Positions 1 through 11,099 of a DNA stretch of 64,000 bases are shown in pieces. The position numbers and the translations under genes are program-made. Origin of the DNA: Trichobilharzia szidati (lineage: Eukaryota; Platyhelminthes; Trematoda; Strigeidida; Schistosomatidae); assembly GCA_944472155.2 (NCBI GenBank), contig OX235277.1, positions 12,720,804 to 12,784,803 of the forward strand, written 5' to 3'. The notes beneath the pieces were generated by a model. It was not told where the DNA came from. It did not search any database and saw nothing but the letters and a program-made list of their open reading frames with translations. Each line of letters begins with the position of its first letter. The first letter of the stretch is position 1.

Positions 1-1256
1 ATATGTCCACCATTTGGATACAGTGGGAAATATATAATGGCTTTCCCCTTCACACTATGGCAATAATAATCAGACTATGAACACTTCTACGTTGCTCACG
101 ATATTGGTATTGTCAATTGTGGTAATGGGCGACCAGGTTGTACGGGCTTCAGGTATGTTTTCTTGTGATGTGCAATATACTGTGATTATAGTAGATTTGT
201 GTTCATTAGGTCGGTTGGGTATTATTCGATATTTGGTAGATGACTAATTTACTGTTAAGCTATTGTGAATGTCGGTTAAGTAGTAATGTCGTTGATGTAG
301 AGGGGCTCATGAGGGTAGACTTCAACTTCTCTCTGTTGATAACTTGCATGAGAATTGTGTTTGTGAGCATGAGATGCTTCGTCAATTTCGGAGAGTGATG
401 TTTACATTAGATGAATCCGATAGCAGAGATATGTGTGAAATATTGATACTCATAAGAATGAGAAAGCATTGGGATTGTTTCCAATCTATAGCAAAGCTGT
501 GACATAGATGTGGGTTGTGCACCAGTTGATATTTACACTTTCAGATGTTGGTCTATTTTAGTTGTACACTTTCAACAGAGTGTTCTTTTCATCAGATTAC
601 GTTCAACTGAATGTTGATGATCGTAGATAACTGAATATGAAAATATATGTGCATATGCAGTATACAATGACTTGTTTATGAGTGTTTTGTTAAACAGTTG
701 TAAAACATTTCTTAGTCTCTCCATCAGAAGATATAGACAATCAGGAATTTATATCAAGTATGAATAATTAGCGATAGACATCCATTGTAATTTATTAGTC
801 AGGATTTAGCATGCATCAGCTAACATCACACCTGCACGCCTGTTCAAATTGTTGAGATTCACTCATGAATGTGGAGCTTCTGCTGGCAGTCTTTCTTTCG
901 TCAGTGATGAACATGAGTTGTTGGTTCCACATGGAAGCACTCCAATAGCGTTGCTCCTCAAGATTCGCTTTATCTAATCCTTTGTTTCTTGGCGGTAAGA
1001 AATCACCGCTGTCAATAACACAATTGTAGCCAAAAGATTTCTATCCATCCTTTTATTCACATTTTGAATATCTATCTATGAGGGATTTAGGATTATTACT
1101 TGATTCCATCAGAACTTTCAAGTTCATCTAATTAGGTGTAATGGAAATTTAAGAAGTCGACTGAAAGAATAAAACTGCCTGTCAAACATTTTGCAGATTG
1201 TCTCTGGTTTTCATTGGAGTTTTTTTCCCCAAAGATTCCAACTTCTCAGCCTCTGG
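1..1256 (+). repeat. Upstream copy of the duplicated gene-start block
   Basis: This block holds the promoter, exon 1 and first part of the intron of the secreted-peptide gene. It recurs, diverged, from 62101 to the right edge of the window. The register is exactly 62100 bases through the promoter and exon 1. It shifts by roughly 640 bases further in, because this copy lacks the stretch corresponding to about 62655-63170. Beyond about 1256 the comparison stops only because the window ends. The repeat shows a tandem gene family with a spacing of about 62 kb. Confidence 0.85.
31..37 (+). promoter_or_regulatory. TATA box of the secreted-peptide gene
   Basis: TATATAA lies 40 bases upstream of the translated ATG at 77, which would put transcription start near 60 and leave a very short leader. 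The same TATATAA and most of the surrounding 75 bases are conserved before the second gene (62131-62137). Function is inferred from position and conservation. Confidence 0.6.
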
Positions 1257-3433
1257 TGAAATTTGTAAGAACTCAGTATCAAAGCCATGTTGTGAGGGTT
1301 TTGTGTGTAAACGATTTGCGACACGGAATGGTGGATATCTTACATCTTGAGAATAGCGATCATCGTGCCTCTTCCATGGAGACTGTTGCACTCGGACATG
1401 CGCTCACTATGTTCGCGAACCTAATATACCCTTATTTCAGCGAGTGCTTCACGTTGTCATATATGTTATTGCTAACAGTTTTCAGAACAACAGACTTGCA
1501 AACTGACTAGTCAGGAAATTGGTTTTCAAAACTGTATGTGAATCACCGGTGGTTTCAAATCCGGCGATAGCGCATTTCATTAACATGTAGAATTTCGCCA
1601 ACTGATTAAGTTGAGATAAATCACTTTTTACCTGTCTTTCATGTTTACTCATAACCATCTGATAATTTTATCCCTCATCACACAAATTGAAGAGAATTAC
1701 CCAACCCACATGATTGTCATCCGAGCGAATCTATTCAGCCACTTGTTTGCGTGTTGATATTAGTTAGGTGATTGTAAGTGAAATGTGCCTCATGCAGTGT
1801 GATTTGTGTTTGTTATCTCATATTCAAAGGATGATGCACGAATTGTGAACGCCAGAATCCGATGGCGTCAACTGTATGCGGAGCATAAAATACTGATATA
1901 AGTCTGAAAGTGATAAACAACTACCCTGAGTCGAATTGTGTTTCATTAGTACCAACACAATGCCTATTATAGTCCAATTGTCACAAGATTGACATGTTCA
2001 CCGACAGAACACATTCGGATATATAAATGTCGGGAACTGAATCTCAACTACTCACAAATCAGTGCCATCCTTCACATTTCTAATGTACGTTTTTTCACCT
2101 TAGTCACATTATTAATGATTATCACTGGTAGACCAATGTTTCAGGTCATTACTTCAGGTAATCGTGTGTGCTGTGTAGTGTTTACAGTGGTCTCTTTCAT
2201 TCTGGAGTTCGATATTTGAAGTAGAAGAATTTGTACCGTTTCACGGAAACTTTTTCTTTCTCTTAACCGACTAATCACAAATCAGTGTAGCTCCATGCCT
2301 TCTCCTTAACCGTTGTGGAACATACGTGACAGTTTGTAATTTCTACACTTCTGTCATCTGAGTGAACACTTTTCGTGTGCCAATCACACTGTTTCCTTGT
2401 TGTAGGCATGATGGATAGTCGAATCAGGAGAATAGATCTGTTGAAATGTATGCTCACTGATGTGCATATGTCTGCATTATTCCATTGCATGAAAGGAAAC
2501 AGAGAACGAAATTTGTGAAATTTGTGTACCAATAAGTAAATTACTCAGTTTCAACACAGGACACACTGGTCACTGAACAAAATGGAGATAATCATTAGCA
2601 TTCCTATGAATAACAGTGATCAGTAGATATTCACATGTTTAAAGGAAGTTTCTCATGTCATCTTTTCTATTATGGTTGAATTTTGTTTTGATAAAGTCTC
2701 ACAGTGTTATACAGTATTGTTTACTGATGATGTTACGAGCACAATTTATTGCTCACGTTGTTATGATTATGAGCAATAAATTTAACGCGGAACATCATCA
2801 GTAAACATTACTGTATAACACTGCGAGACTTTATCAAAACAAAATTCAACCATAATGGAATTACACTCTATAACAGTGCACAAGTTTTATTCTTATATCA
2901 AGTTTGACAAGGTTTGCAGGACATGCTTCGGTTGCCTTGAATAAACTCTCTGCATCTCTGTCATTTCAACGTATGCTAATTGATAACATTAGTGTGCGTA
3001 ATTGGATGGCAGATTTCTGTCAAATATGAACTGAACCTGATCGCTGACTACAATTCACGTGAGTCAAACAGACGTCACCTACAAATCCAGACGAGAAGTG
3101 GTGTTGAGGTAGTAATGTGAATGTTTTATCTCGCAATAATTTCCCGATTAATTCATTCTTGACAATTTAATGATCATTTTCAAAGCAAACTGCGTCATCG
3201 TTTTTCATGTAATACCAATTTCTTTGTATTTATTTTCTTTCAAAGGAGAAAATTGTTATTGTTTGAATATGGATGGTGACAAAGAATCTTATAGGGCGTG
3301 TTGTCCCTTTTCCAAATGTCGACTTCGTAAATCATCAGGTCTTCCATTTTGTTGTAAACTACAAAGAGAAAACTGTGGTACACATGAAGACTGCTGTGGA
3401 AAAATATGTCAAAATGGTCGATGTCATGAATGA
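77..3433 (+). CDS. Two-exon gene for a small secreted cysteine-rich (knottin-like) peptide
   Basis: The coding sequence joins 77-152 and 3246-3433 and gives 87 residues. Exon 1 encodes a signal peptide: Met, a hydrophobic core LLTILVLSIVV, then polar residues before an ASG cleavage-type site. It ends at a good donor (CAG|GTATGT). Exon 2 follows a pyrimidine-rich acceptor (TTTCTTTCAAAG). Both junctions are phase 1 and together make a Gly codon, and the reading frame stays open to TGA at 3431. The mature part has 12 cysteines including three CC pairs. The tail pattern is C-x5-CC-x3-C-x4-C, common in inhibitor-cystine-knot peptides and related disulfide folds. Expected to be secreted; target unknown. 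Schistosomes have tandem families of small secreted cysteine-rich peptides (KK7 is one), but I cannot align this to any of them here. An extra micro-exon in the intron is possible. Confidence 0.75.
153..3245 (+). other. Intron 1 of the secreted-peptide gene
   Basis: The intron begins GTATGT and ends TTCAAAG, a GT-AG intron of 3093 bases. Its first 1.1 kb is shared with the second gene copy and includes worn-down PLE debris. In the other copy the corresponding place still shows a GIY-YIG motif, which has been lost here. At 2671-2856 it carries an inverted repeat related to a PLE terminal sequence. No further coding exon could be supported in the remainder. Confidence 0.65.
2671..2856. repeat. 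Inverted repeat (hairpin) derived from a PLE terminal region
   Basis: Two arms of about 85-90 bases face each other around a short centre near 2765. The left arm begins TATGGTTGAATTTTG and the right arm ends CAAAATTCAACCATA. The inner part resembles the sequence at 31315-31400, which follows the C-terminal end of a Penelope-like ORF and carries a hammerhead-like core. It therefore looks like two head-to-head PLE terminal fragments, or a small foldback derived from them, sitting inside the intron. Confidence 0.75.
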
Positions 3434-3489
3434 TGTGTGAAATGAAAATTGAAATGTGAAATTTATTTGTGGGTGTCGGGATATTGAGA

Positions 3490-3495
3490 AATAAA
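3490..3495 (+). terminator. Polyadenylation signal of the secreted-peptide gene
   Basis: AATAAA lies 57 bases after the stop codon and is followed within 25 bases by a TG/T-rich stretch (CCTTGTTTTCTG). This fits a short 3' UTR with cleavage around 3510-3515. Confidence 0.6.
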
Positions 3496-3515
3496 TCACT
3501 CTTGACAAGTTCCTT

Positions 3516-5742
3516 GTTTTCTGATTACAAATTCACAGATTCATTCGACATCTCACGAATTCAGGGTAATTGCCAATCTCACGTGATCTCCGAAATCAGC
3601 CAGCCAGTTGTAAATGTGTTAACAGAAGTTTGCTGACCTAGTGGTCTCAGTGAACAACGAATGACCTGATGTAGGTAATTTCACTGGAAATTACACTGTC
3701 AATCTACGCAACGTATGATTAACATGATCGCGGTTGACTACTTTCCTTCACTGGCCTAAAATAGGTGTCATCGAGTATTTCCTGTGGTGTTCATACAAAC
3801 ACGTATCCAGTGACCAGTAGTCGATTCTAATGTTGATAAATGCGATCGAAGATAATCGAAGGCAATTCTAGAATTCATTAATATAATGAGTGATTATAAA
3901 ATTGTATTCCTGCCTACATCCCCTATATCGAAATGATTGCGTAACGTAGGAAGGAAGGAAGATGGATATTTGGTGCATGAAAAAACAATATTCAGCCTAG
4001 ATGCATCACGAATATGAGCATTTTGAGTGTGAATTATCCTGTGCGATGAGAGATGTGCATTGTAATTTGTGGACTACAACGCAAAACGTAACCTCAGCTT
4101 TTGGAATTACAGGAATACGCATGCATGTGCCTGTAGCTGGCAAATTGCGACAATAGATGTAGAAGTCGACGAGACACGAATTCGAGTAATAAATTGCGCC
4201 TACCGTTAGATAACAATATAGTGGTTTGTAACTGCACCCATCAGGTTGAATGTTTATTCTGCTTATTCACCACTAGGTCACTGTACGAGTTAAATTGTAT
4301 CTGTAGACTGTTACTTCAGGATCCAGTATTCACTGTGTAAGCTATTTAGAGATAATTGTTCTGATGAGACAGTTGCATTGACACTGCCTTTCAGGGTTAC
4401 AAAATGAGAAGAGCAAGAGTAGGAAGCAAGGCCATTACACATTTCATAGACTCTGATTGCAACGACTGTATCCGTCGACAGTAGATGACTATTCACTTTT
4501 GACAAATGATTCCTCATTCTCGAGTGTTCAGTCATGAGTTTTTGAAATCAGGGAGCTGACGGTGTATCAAAAGGAAAGGTTACATTTCATACAGTTTGTT
4601 ACATTTCCAGAAATGTTTTCACGCTTAAAATTATGCACACACACAAACGAGAATAAGCGAATCTGTCACAGATACGATGATGTTTTATGTCTGAATATTT
4701 TTATAAGTGGAGTTTCATTAACATCATCAAAACTCATTAACTGACTACACATATATCAAACTGGCTTTATGTGAAGGACTTTCTGTCCGTCAGTGTCATT
4801 AGAACAAATAGTATCCCGCTGATTTTTATGTAGCAAGAAGCAGAAATTAGTTGTCGTTGTAACTACGGATGAAAAAACCCGCCTATGAAGTATGAATGAA
4901 TACTTGTAGAAAATAAAATAACTGGAGGATTACATGTAGTGCTTATAAAATAAACTTGATGTATTTCAGGAAACGATTAAGTATACACGATTTTTATAAT
5001 TTTTTGAAATTATTTTGAAACTGTTACCTGTTGATTGGACTATTCAAAGAATTACTGGAGAGAAACACTAGTAGTGATGAAATGCATGATGAGTAGGAAC
5101 TAAATAGAATGCAAGTTGTGACAGGGTTGGGATCGCATGTTTTCAGATTACTAGTTCAAATCAAAACGGAATGGAATAAAATATTAATTTCTATATGAGG
5201 GTATTGATATTCCAGCCAGTGATCTGTCATCATCTTTTGCTTAAATCACGATTGCCTGTGATATTTCATTTACTCCACTTACGATTTCGTAAATGCCACA
5301 TGTCTAACTTGTTGTTTTTAAATGAGGTTCCACCCTAGGACCTGGCAGTTGACGTCGTTTGATGGTCTCTTTAGTATAAAACCAATCCTTCTTGACTTTT
5401 TCCTGCATATTTGTTAGGCAAGAAACTCTTGATTGGTTCCTTCCCAGAGTTCCATTTCAGTTAACAATGTGTAGTGATGAGGAGAAATGAACTAGGACGA
5501 AATAACTTCTCAGCATTCCCTGACTTTTCAGTGATTATCTAACTGATTTCATGTTGTGATCATGCCTCAAAGCATTTGACATTTAACAGCAGATTATTTA
5601 TATTTCTGTAATAATCACGATGTTTTACCAATTTGCCTCTGTGTACATGCCAATGATTTTATGCAATCGGTCAATTCCTTCTACTGCTTTCATCACCAGT
5701 CGCCTAAAAACTTTGTCAAATGAGAAACATGTGTTTCAATGG
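3516..5742. other. Intergenic spacer, no supported gene
   Basis: AT-rich sequence with many stops in all frames. The small open frames at 4311-4535 and 4562-4744 have no recognisable motif, splice context or second copy. No repeat family was recognised. Confidence 0.5.
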
Positions 5743-5915
5743 CACAGTAGTTGGGATGCACACCGACCATACAGATGGTTTTGAGTTCGATCCCCCACCG
5801 ACGCACGCCTGATATAAATGGTCCGACTGCTAAATTTGGTCCACGGATGTCACTTGCTGGATCTTTCATTGTTGTAACAAAGTGCTGTGTGCAATCAAGC
5901 TATAGGAAAAATAAA
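5743..5915 (+). mobile_element. tRNA-headed SINE, degenerate
   Basis: A degenerate tRNA-like head is followed by a good B box (GAGTTCGATCCCCC) and CCGACGCACGCCTGAT. The body runs through GGTCCACGGATGTCAC to GTGCAATCAAGCTATAGG. Head and body align with the SINE at 42775-42925, and the head also matches the minus-strand SINE at 10868-11099. The 3' end was not fixed precisely. Confidence 0.6.
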
Positions 5916-8516
5916 TTAACTGAAAAACCATTGTATGCCTTACTAATTAGACTAACAGGCTTAAACGGTCAACGTATCAGTAGTTCTTGTAATCTACTCT
6001 TAATCTATTTTCATGCCTCTTAATCATAACAAAACAGCAAGAATAGTGGATGTATCCTTCACTGACTTAGGGTGTATACTTCTAATTTGATCGTCAGTAT
6101 TTTGAATTATGTGTTTGTAGAGCAGAACATAAAGAAAAACAACAAGTGGAAATGAATACCCCCCATATCGTCTGATATTTTTCGCTACTTTTTTCAGTTG
6201 AAATATTTTTTAATTCTGTGTTAATATTCTCTCATTGTCACTTCGACTGATCTGAAGTAATGACGCTCATACGTTAAATTGCATGGCAAAGTGATAAGGG
6301 ATGAATATCTTGCCAATGAAATAATAGACGGAGCAAAGAATTACCATTACACTTTAGGATGATCGCAGTGATTTCGATCAAATAAACTAAACACAATCTA
6401 TTCATTTGAGTTTATTATTTATGAAATGATTTTCCGAACTAACAAACAAAATAATTTTGTGACTTTTGTGATAAATGTATGTTTTATGTTATTCCTTTTT
6501 GCAAAATGTTAAATCTCTGGTAATAATTCTGAGATATTCACTATGCTGAAAGTTGTAGTTAAATGAAATTGTAGTGGAATGAAGAATGCACGTTCAAATC
6601 TTAATTGATTGTACCTGCTCTTCACTATCACCAAGGGTGCATTTACTACGCAGTTTTAAGTCACTCAAGTGGATATGCATGCCGTATGATACATCCGTTT
6701 TCCTGACTGAAAAAATGTGGAGTGGAACTTGAACCCGGTACTCACTAATTTAAAACTTTGACTTTAAGCTGATGAACTAGATTCTCACTATATTTTATAG
6801 CTTAGTATCTAATAAATCAAATTTATGTCTCACTGAGGCAAACTGTAAACTATCCATTTTGTACATCCCATTAAGATAAGGGTTTAGTATTGGATGTAAG
6901 TAGATTTAACGTATTGGATGGCATTTTTCAAAGCATCAATAGGCAATGAACTACCTTTATACGTAGTTTCATAGGAACAATTGAATCCCATGATACACAT
7001 ATATGTGATCAAATGCGGTAGCCTGTCCCCCAGGTTATTGGATAATAATGGGCAACAAGAAAATACTAGTCCTACAGAAGATCCAATGAAGGTTATTTTC
7101 AGAGTATTTACAATTTCTATACAGTGTGTCTCCTTTAAATGTTGAATTCATTAGTGACATATTCTTCGGTACGAAGTTGGAACGTTAATACTGAACATCT
7201 CCCTTCATGATTTGGAAAAGGCCAAGTAAAGTCTTTAAGAAACTATGTTACGTTTCATTCGATTGACAGTATTCATCAAGTGGACAGATCTCAGTACATC
7301 GAACTTTTCTGACGGAATTCTGACCCGCCATCTACACATAACTGAAGCTTTGAGGATTCAAAAGAACAAAACAAGTCTTTGTACTTTGGCCTCTCTCTTG
7401 GCTTAAATAAATTGTAATTAAAATATTCCACTCAGCCTTTCCTATTTTCCATTTCCTTCGTATTTTTATGATGCATATTTAACCTGTGAATAACCGTCCA
7501 CTGCACCTTTAATCTTGGGCAACTTTTGGGATTTGATCCAATTCATTTATTGTGCGTCGGTGCATCAGCAGTATAACGCTGGGAATCAGTCTACAAATAA
7601 ACATATTACTTCCTTCGTTATTCTTATCAACACTTGAATAAACCTTATTAACACTACGTTCGGTTATCCAATCAGATAGGAATTACCGAAGTAAGTTAAG
7701 AGTAATAAAAAGTTGTTTTTGAACAGCCATAGTGGCTTAAGTTTATAAATAGCTGTTGCCTCAAAGTATTTCAATAATCGTCCTTAACTATTTTTACAGA
7801 TGACCTTAAAAGGTGTGTTACTATCAGTCTTATAGTTCATATGGTTTAGATATTTGACTATCAACAAAGTTGGTAGTCTATCATCTGCAACTATTGATTA
7901 TTCAAAGTTCATAACAGAATATGCTCTCTCATCTCCACAAGCACAGCGTGATTACTCCTCACTGTGTTATGTGTCCCCACGCACAAGTTAATTGGCAAAT
8001 GGTTTAGGGTGAAGATTAGATATGCGAACGTGGTGTTAGTTATTCTCATTATTCTTAACTCAGTTTTGTCACTTTGCGTAGTTTAATTGGCCCTTATTTT
8101 TCACATTAACCTTAATATCATTACTTTCGTTATCATTATAATCATTGTCATTACTATCATTAGAATATTTAACATATATTTATTATTATTATTTAATCCA
8201 CGAACTCACCGTCATTGGTTGAAATTTTATATATAAAGCAATAAAAATTCAAGTTAAACCAGGATATCTAAATGGAAGCAACGAAATTGTTCACCTATAT
8301 TTCTTATTCTCATGTCATGTTTACTTTTGAAATATGTTTTTCAACTATGTCCTAAATACCTAATGGTTTGTTTCAGCTAACAGCAGCAATACCAAGTACA
8401 AATTAAAATGAATACCTAAGTTCGACCCTGTTTGTAATGCATGACGTTAGTTCTCCAGCTAACCTGCGACTAACAGCTTTCGATTCGGTAAACTAGATCT
8501 AACCTTCAAATATTTT
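5916..8516. other. Intergenic spacer, no supported gene
   Basis: AT-rich, with simple-sequence patches around 8110-8200 (CATTATCATTA and TTATTATTATT runs). No coding, RNA or transposon signature could be supported. Confidence 0.5.
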
Positions 8517-10867
8517 GCAGTTTTATTGACTTTTATTTTGATTTCACGTGAACATTTTCGATTTCCTAGTTTATACGATTGAGTGATATTTTTAACTTAT
8601 CTGTTACACTTCTTCATTTGTTCTCCCTTGAGAATTTCCATCAGTTGAATTTAGTTTTCTATGAATAAACTTGATCCTTTGGAATTTTGAAATGTGATTT
8701 AAGTTAGTTCATTTATGTATCCTACTTATTTTTGATATAGCACAGAGTATGTAATCAGTTTGAAACCATAAGTGGTATTTAGGAAACTAAATACGAATGC
8801 TTGAAACCACAAACTGCTGATTGATTTAGATGGGTGGATGTAACCCACTCACACTAACCAATTTGCAAAATAATTAGCAAATTGAGAATTGCATTCAACT
8901 GAGGTAGTGTTATAATGTCATCCAGTGTCAGTTTGAATGACAATTTGAAATATGAACGCCTGATAATTTCCCAGCTGATTATCCTCTGACGCAAACTAGT
9001 CTTATCCAGATAACCTACACAGTAATGCTGGAAACGCCTATTTACCAGAGAAAAGAGAAAGCCTACGCAGATACTTGGCATGTATTGATCAAGTCACGAA
9101 AGTTAAAACAGAACCTGCTGACCACATGCTGATTGGCTGAGGCCCATCATGTGACATGTGATTTGTTTTTATCTGACTGACAGAATGATAAAATAGATTA
9201 TAGACACATACAAGAGTGATGCACAAATTAGATAAAATGTGAGCACATATGAGGTGATTTCAGCCGACTTGTTTCTTTTAGCTGGGTATACAGCTAGTCA
9301 TCCTGATCAATCGGTGGTACACAGCTTGATGCGTTCAACCTACTGTATAGTGCATAGAAGCCTTTAGAACTGCATCTAGTTAACACTATTATGTATTTCC
9401 CTCTAAGCTCATGAAGAATTGAATTGTATCTAATAAAACGACAGTGAAACACTTTTAAGAGGTCCGAAACAAGGACAGAGCTCGCTTTCAAATACTGTTT
9501 GACTGATTTCTCATCATCCTGTAATGATAACGACACTTAATCTGCACAGAAACTATAATCTAAACTGCGCATTCATTCTAATGCATTGGAAAATATTTTC
9601 TTGTTTTCCGACAAAGTACTGTGTGCTTTTATATATGAGACTGTCCACTTTGAGAATTATTTGCTGAAACGTCTCACTATTCGCTAATTATCTATTTCCA
9701 TGTAAACCAGTGGATTGTTTAGACTCACCTAAGCTAAGTGGGATTTATCACTGTACTTCAAAATGTTCTTTCCATCTGAAGCAATTAACCTGAGTCGGAG
9801 ACCGATCAAAATAACTCTTATGTGAAAAAGTACTTATATTCAGACGTGTTTAAGGGAGAATTCAAGTTGTACCTCTCTGTATAACATTAGGTGGCTAAAT
9901 GTTTTCGAAAAAGAAACAAGTAAAGCGTAAATTCGTGCAAATTATCTGAGGTTACCGTTGTATCCGGTAACTACAATTTTATCTCAAACGAAGTCATTGA
10001 CAATAAAGCAATTGAAAAGAATTCGATTAGTTTATGGACGCTTATTACAGTCCATTACTTTACGAACAACCATTTCGTTCAACAGTCGCTTCAAGAAAGC
10101 CAGTTTAACCTTGCAAATTTGTTAGAGATGCTCACCTATATGAATGCACGCAATCTGTGTAATTTTGTTGTAGTTGTGTTTTTCTATACACTGGGTGGCT
10201 TAGCTGCAGAACTTTCTTTCTAGACAAGATCTAGAGTACATAACTCACTATGTAGTCAGCTGTCTGAATTTCCCATAAATGTAATAAACCGTTTCTCTTG
10301 ATGACTCTGAATACAACTGTCATTCAATTAATGTTTAATATCAGTGGAATTCAGGATGCATATTTCGTCTAATTGTAGACTCACTGAGTGAATATGTTAA
10401 CATCCTTAGTGAACTATAGTAATCCTTCATAGACACAGACCACCAGTTTGAAATCGACTGTAAAATGAGGAGTATTTCCTATGCAGTAGGTAACAGTTGT
10501 CGTTTGGTCAAGTTCGTTTGCTTTTACCTTTGATCGGGATTATAAAAGAAAGGCTACTCAAATTCGTGAGCATCAAGTTTATTTTTCATAAAAAGGCAGT
10601 TACCAGAGAAAGAACTTCATAATATCCAGAATATTACGATAGTTTACTCACAATTGTGTGTAAACTACTGAATTATGATTATGATTAAATTGTGCACATA
10701 ATTGCAGCAATTAGTAGTAATAGTAACACTAATGATTCTACTAATAACAGAGGTGAAAAAGTGGGAAGAATAATGAAAACCAGCATGATTAAACAAACAA
10801 ATGACCAGATATATAGAGTACATAAAAGCTGAGAGAAACAAATGGTTCATTTAAGTAATTCATGAGT

Positions 10868-11099
10868 GTTTTTTTCCTTCACGTTCTTTAGGGGAACATA
10901 GGGCTTCAAGCTAGTGGCTTGAAGTTTCTGTAGCAGTGTTTATTTTATAGGATGAGGTTGCTAGCCTGAAGCCCAACCTTTCCTCTTCACCAGCATTATT
11001 TCTGGCTTAGCGAGGTAAAGGAGTGCGTCGGCCGGGGATCGAACCCCGGACCATGTGCATGGTCGGCGAGCGTCCTAACCACTATGCCACCGACGTACA
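10868..11099 (-). mobile_element. Complete tRNA-headed SINE with an RTE-like 3' tail
   Basis: On the minus strand the element starts with a tRNA-like head. It has an A box (GGTGGCATAGTGGTTAGGA) and a strong B box (GGGGTTCGATCCCC), followed by CCGACGCAC. It ends with AGCCCTATGTTCCCCTAAAG and an A-rich tail. That end resembles the 3' end of the SR2 element in this window (GAGCCCTTTGTTCCTGTAGG). The site in segment B (near 44035) is empty. Flanks TAATTCATGAGTG and TAATTAATGAATG look like a 13-base target duplication with two differences. It was probably copied by an RTE reverse transcriptase. Confidence 0.8.

Noticed and set aside
11030..11099. Possible functional tRNA gene
   Set aside because: A and B boxes are present, but the sequence is the head of a longer SINE with a target duplication, and no clean cloverleaf acceptor pairing was evident.
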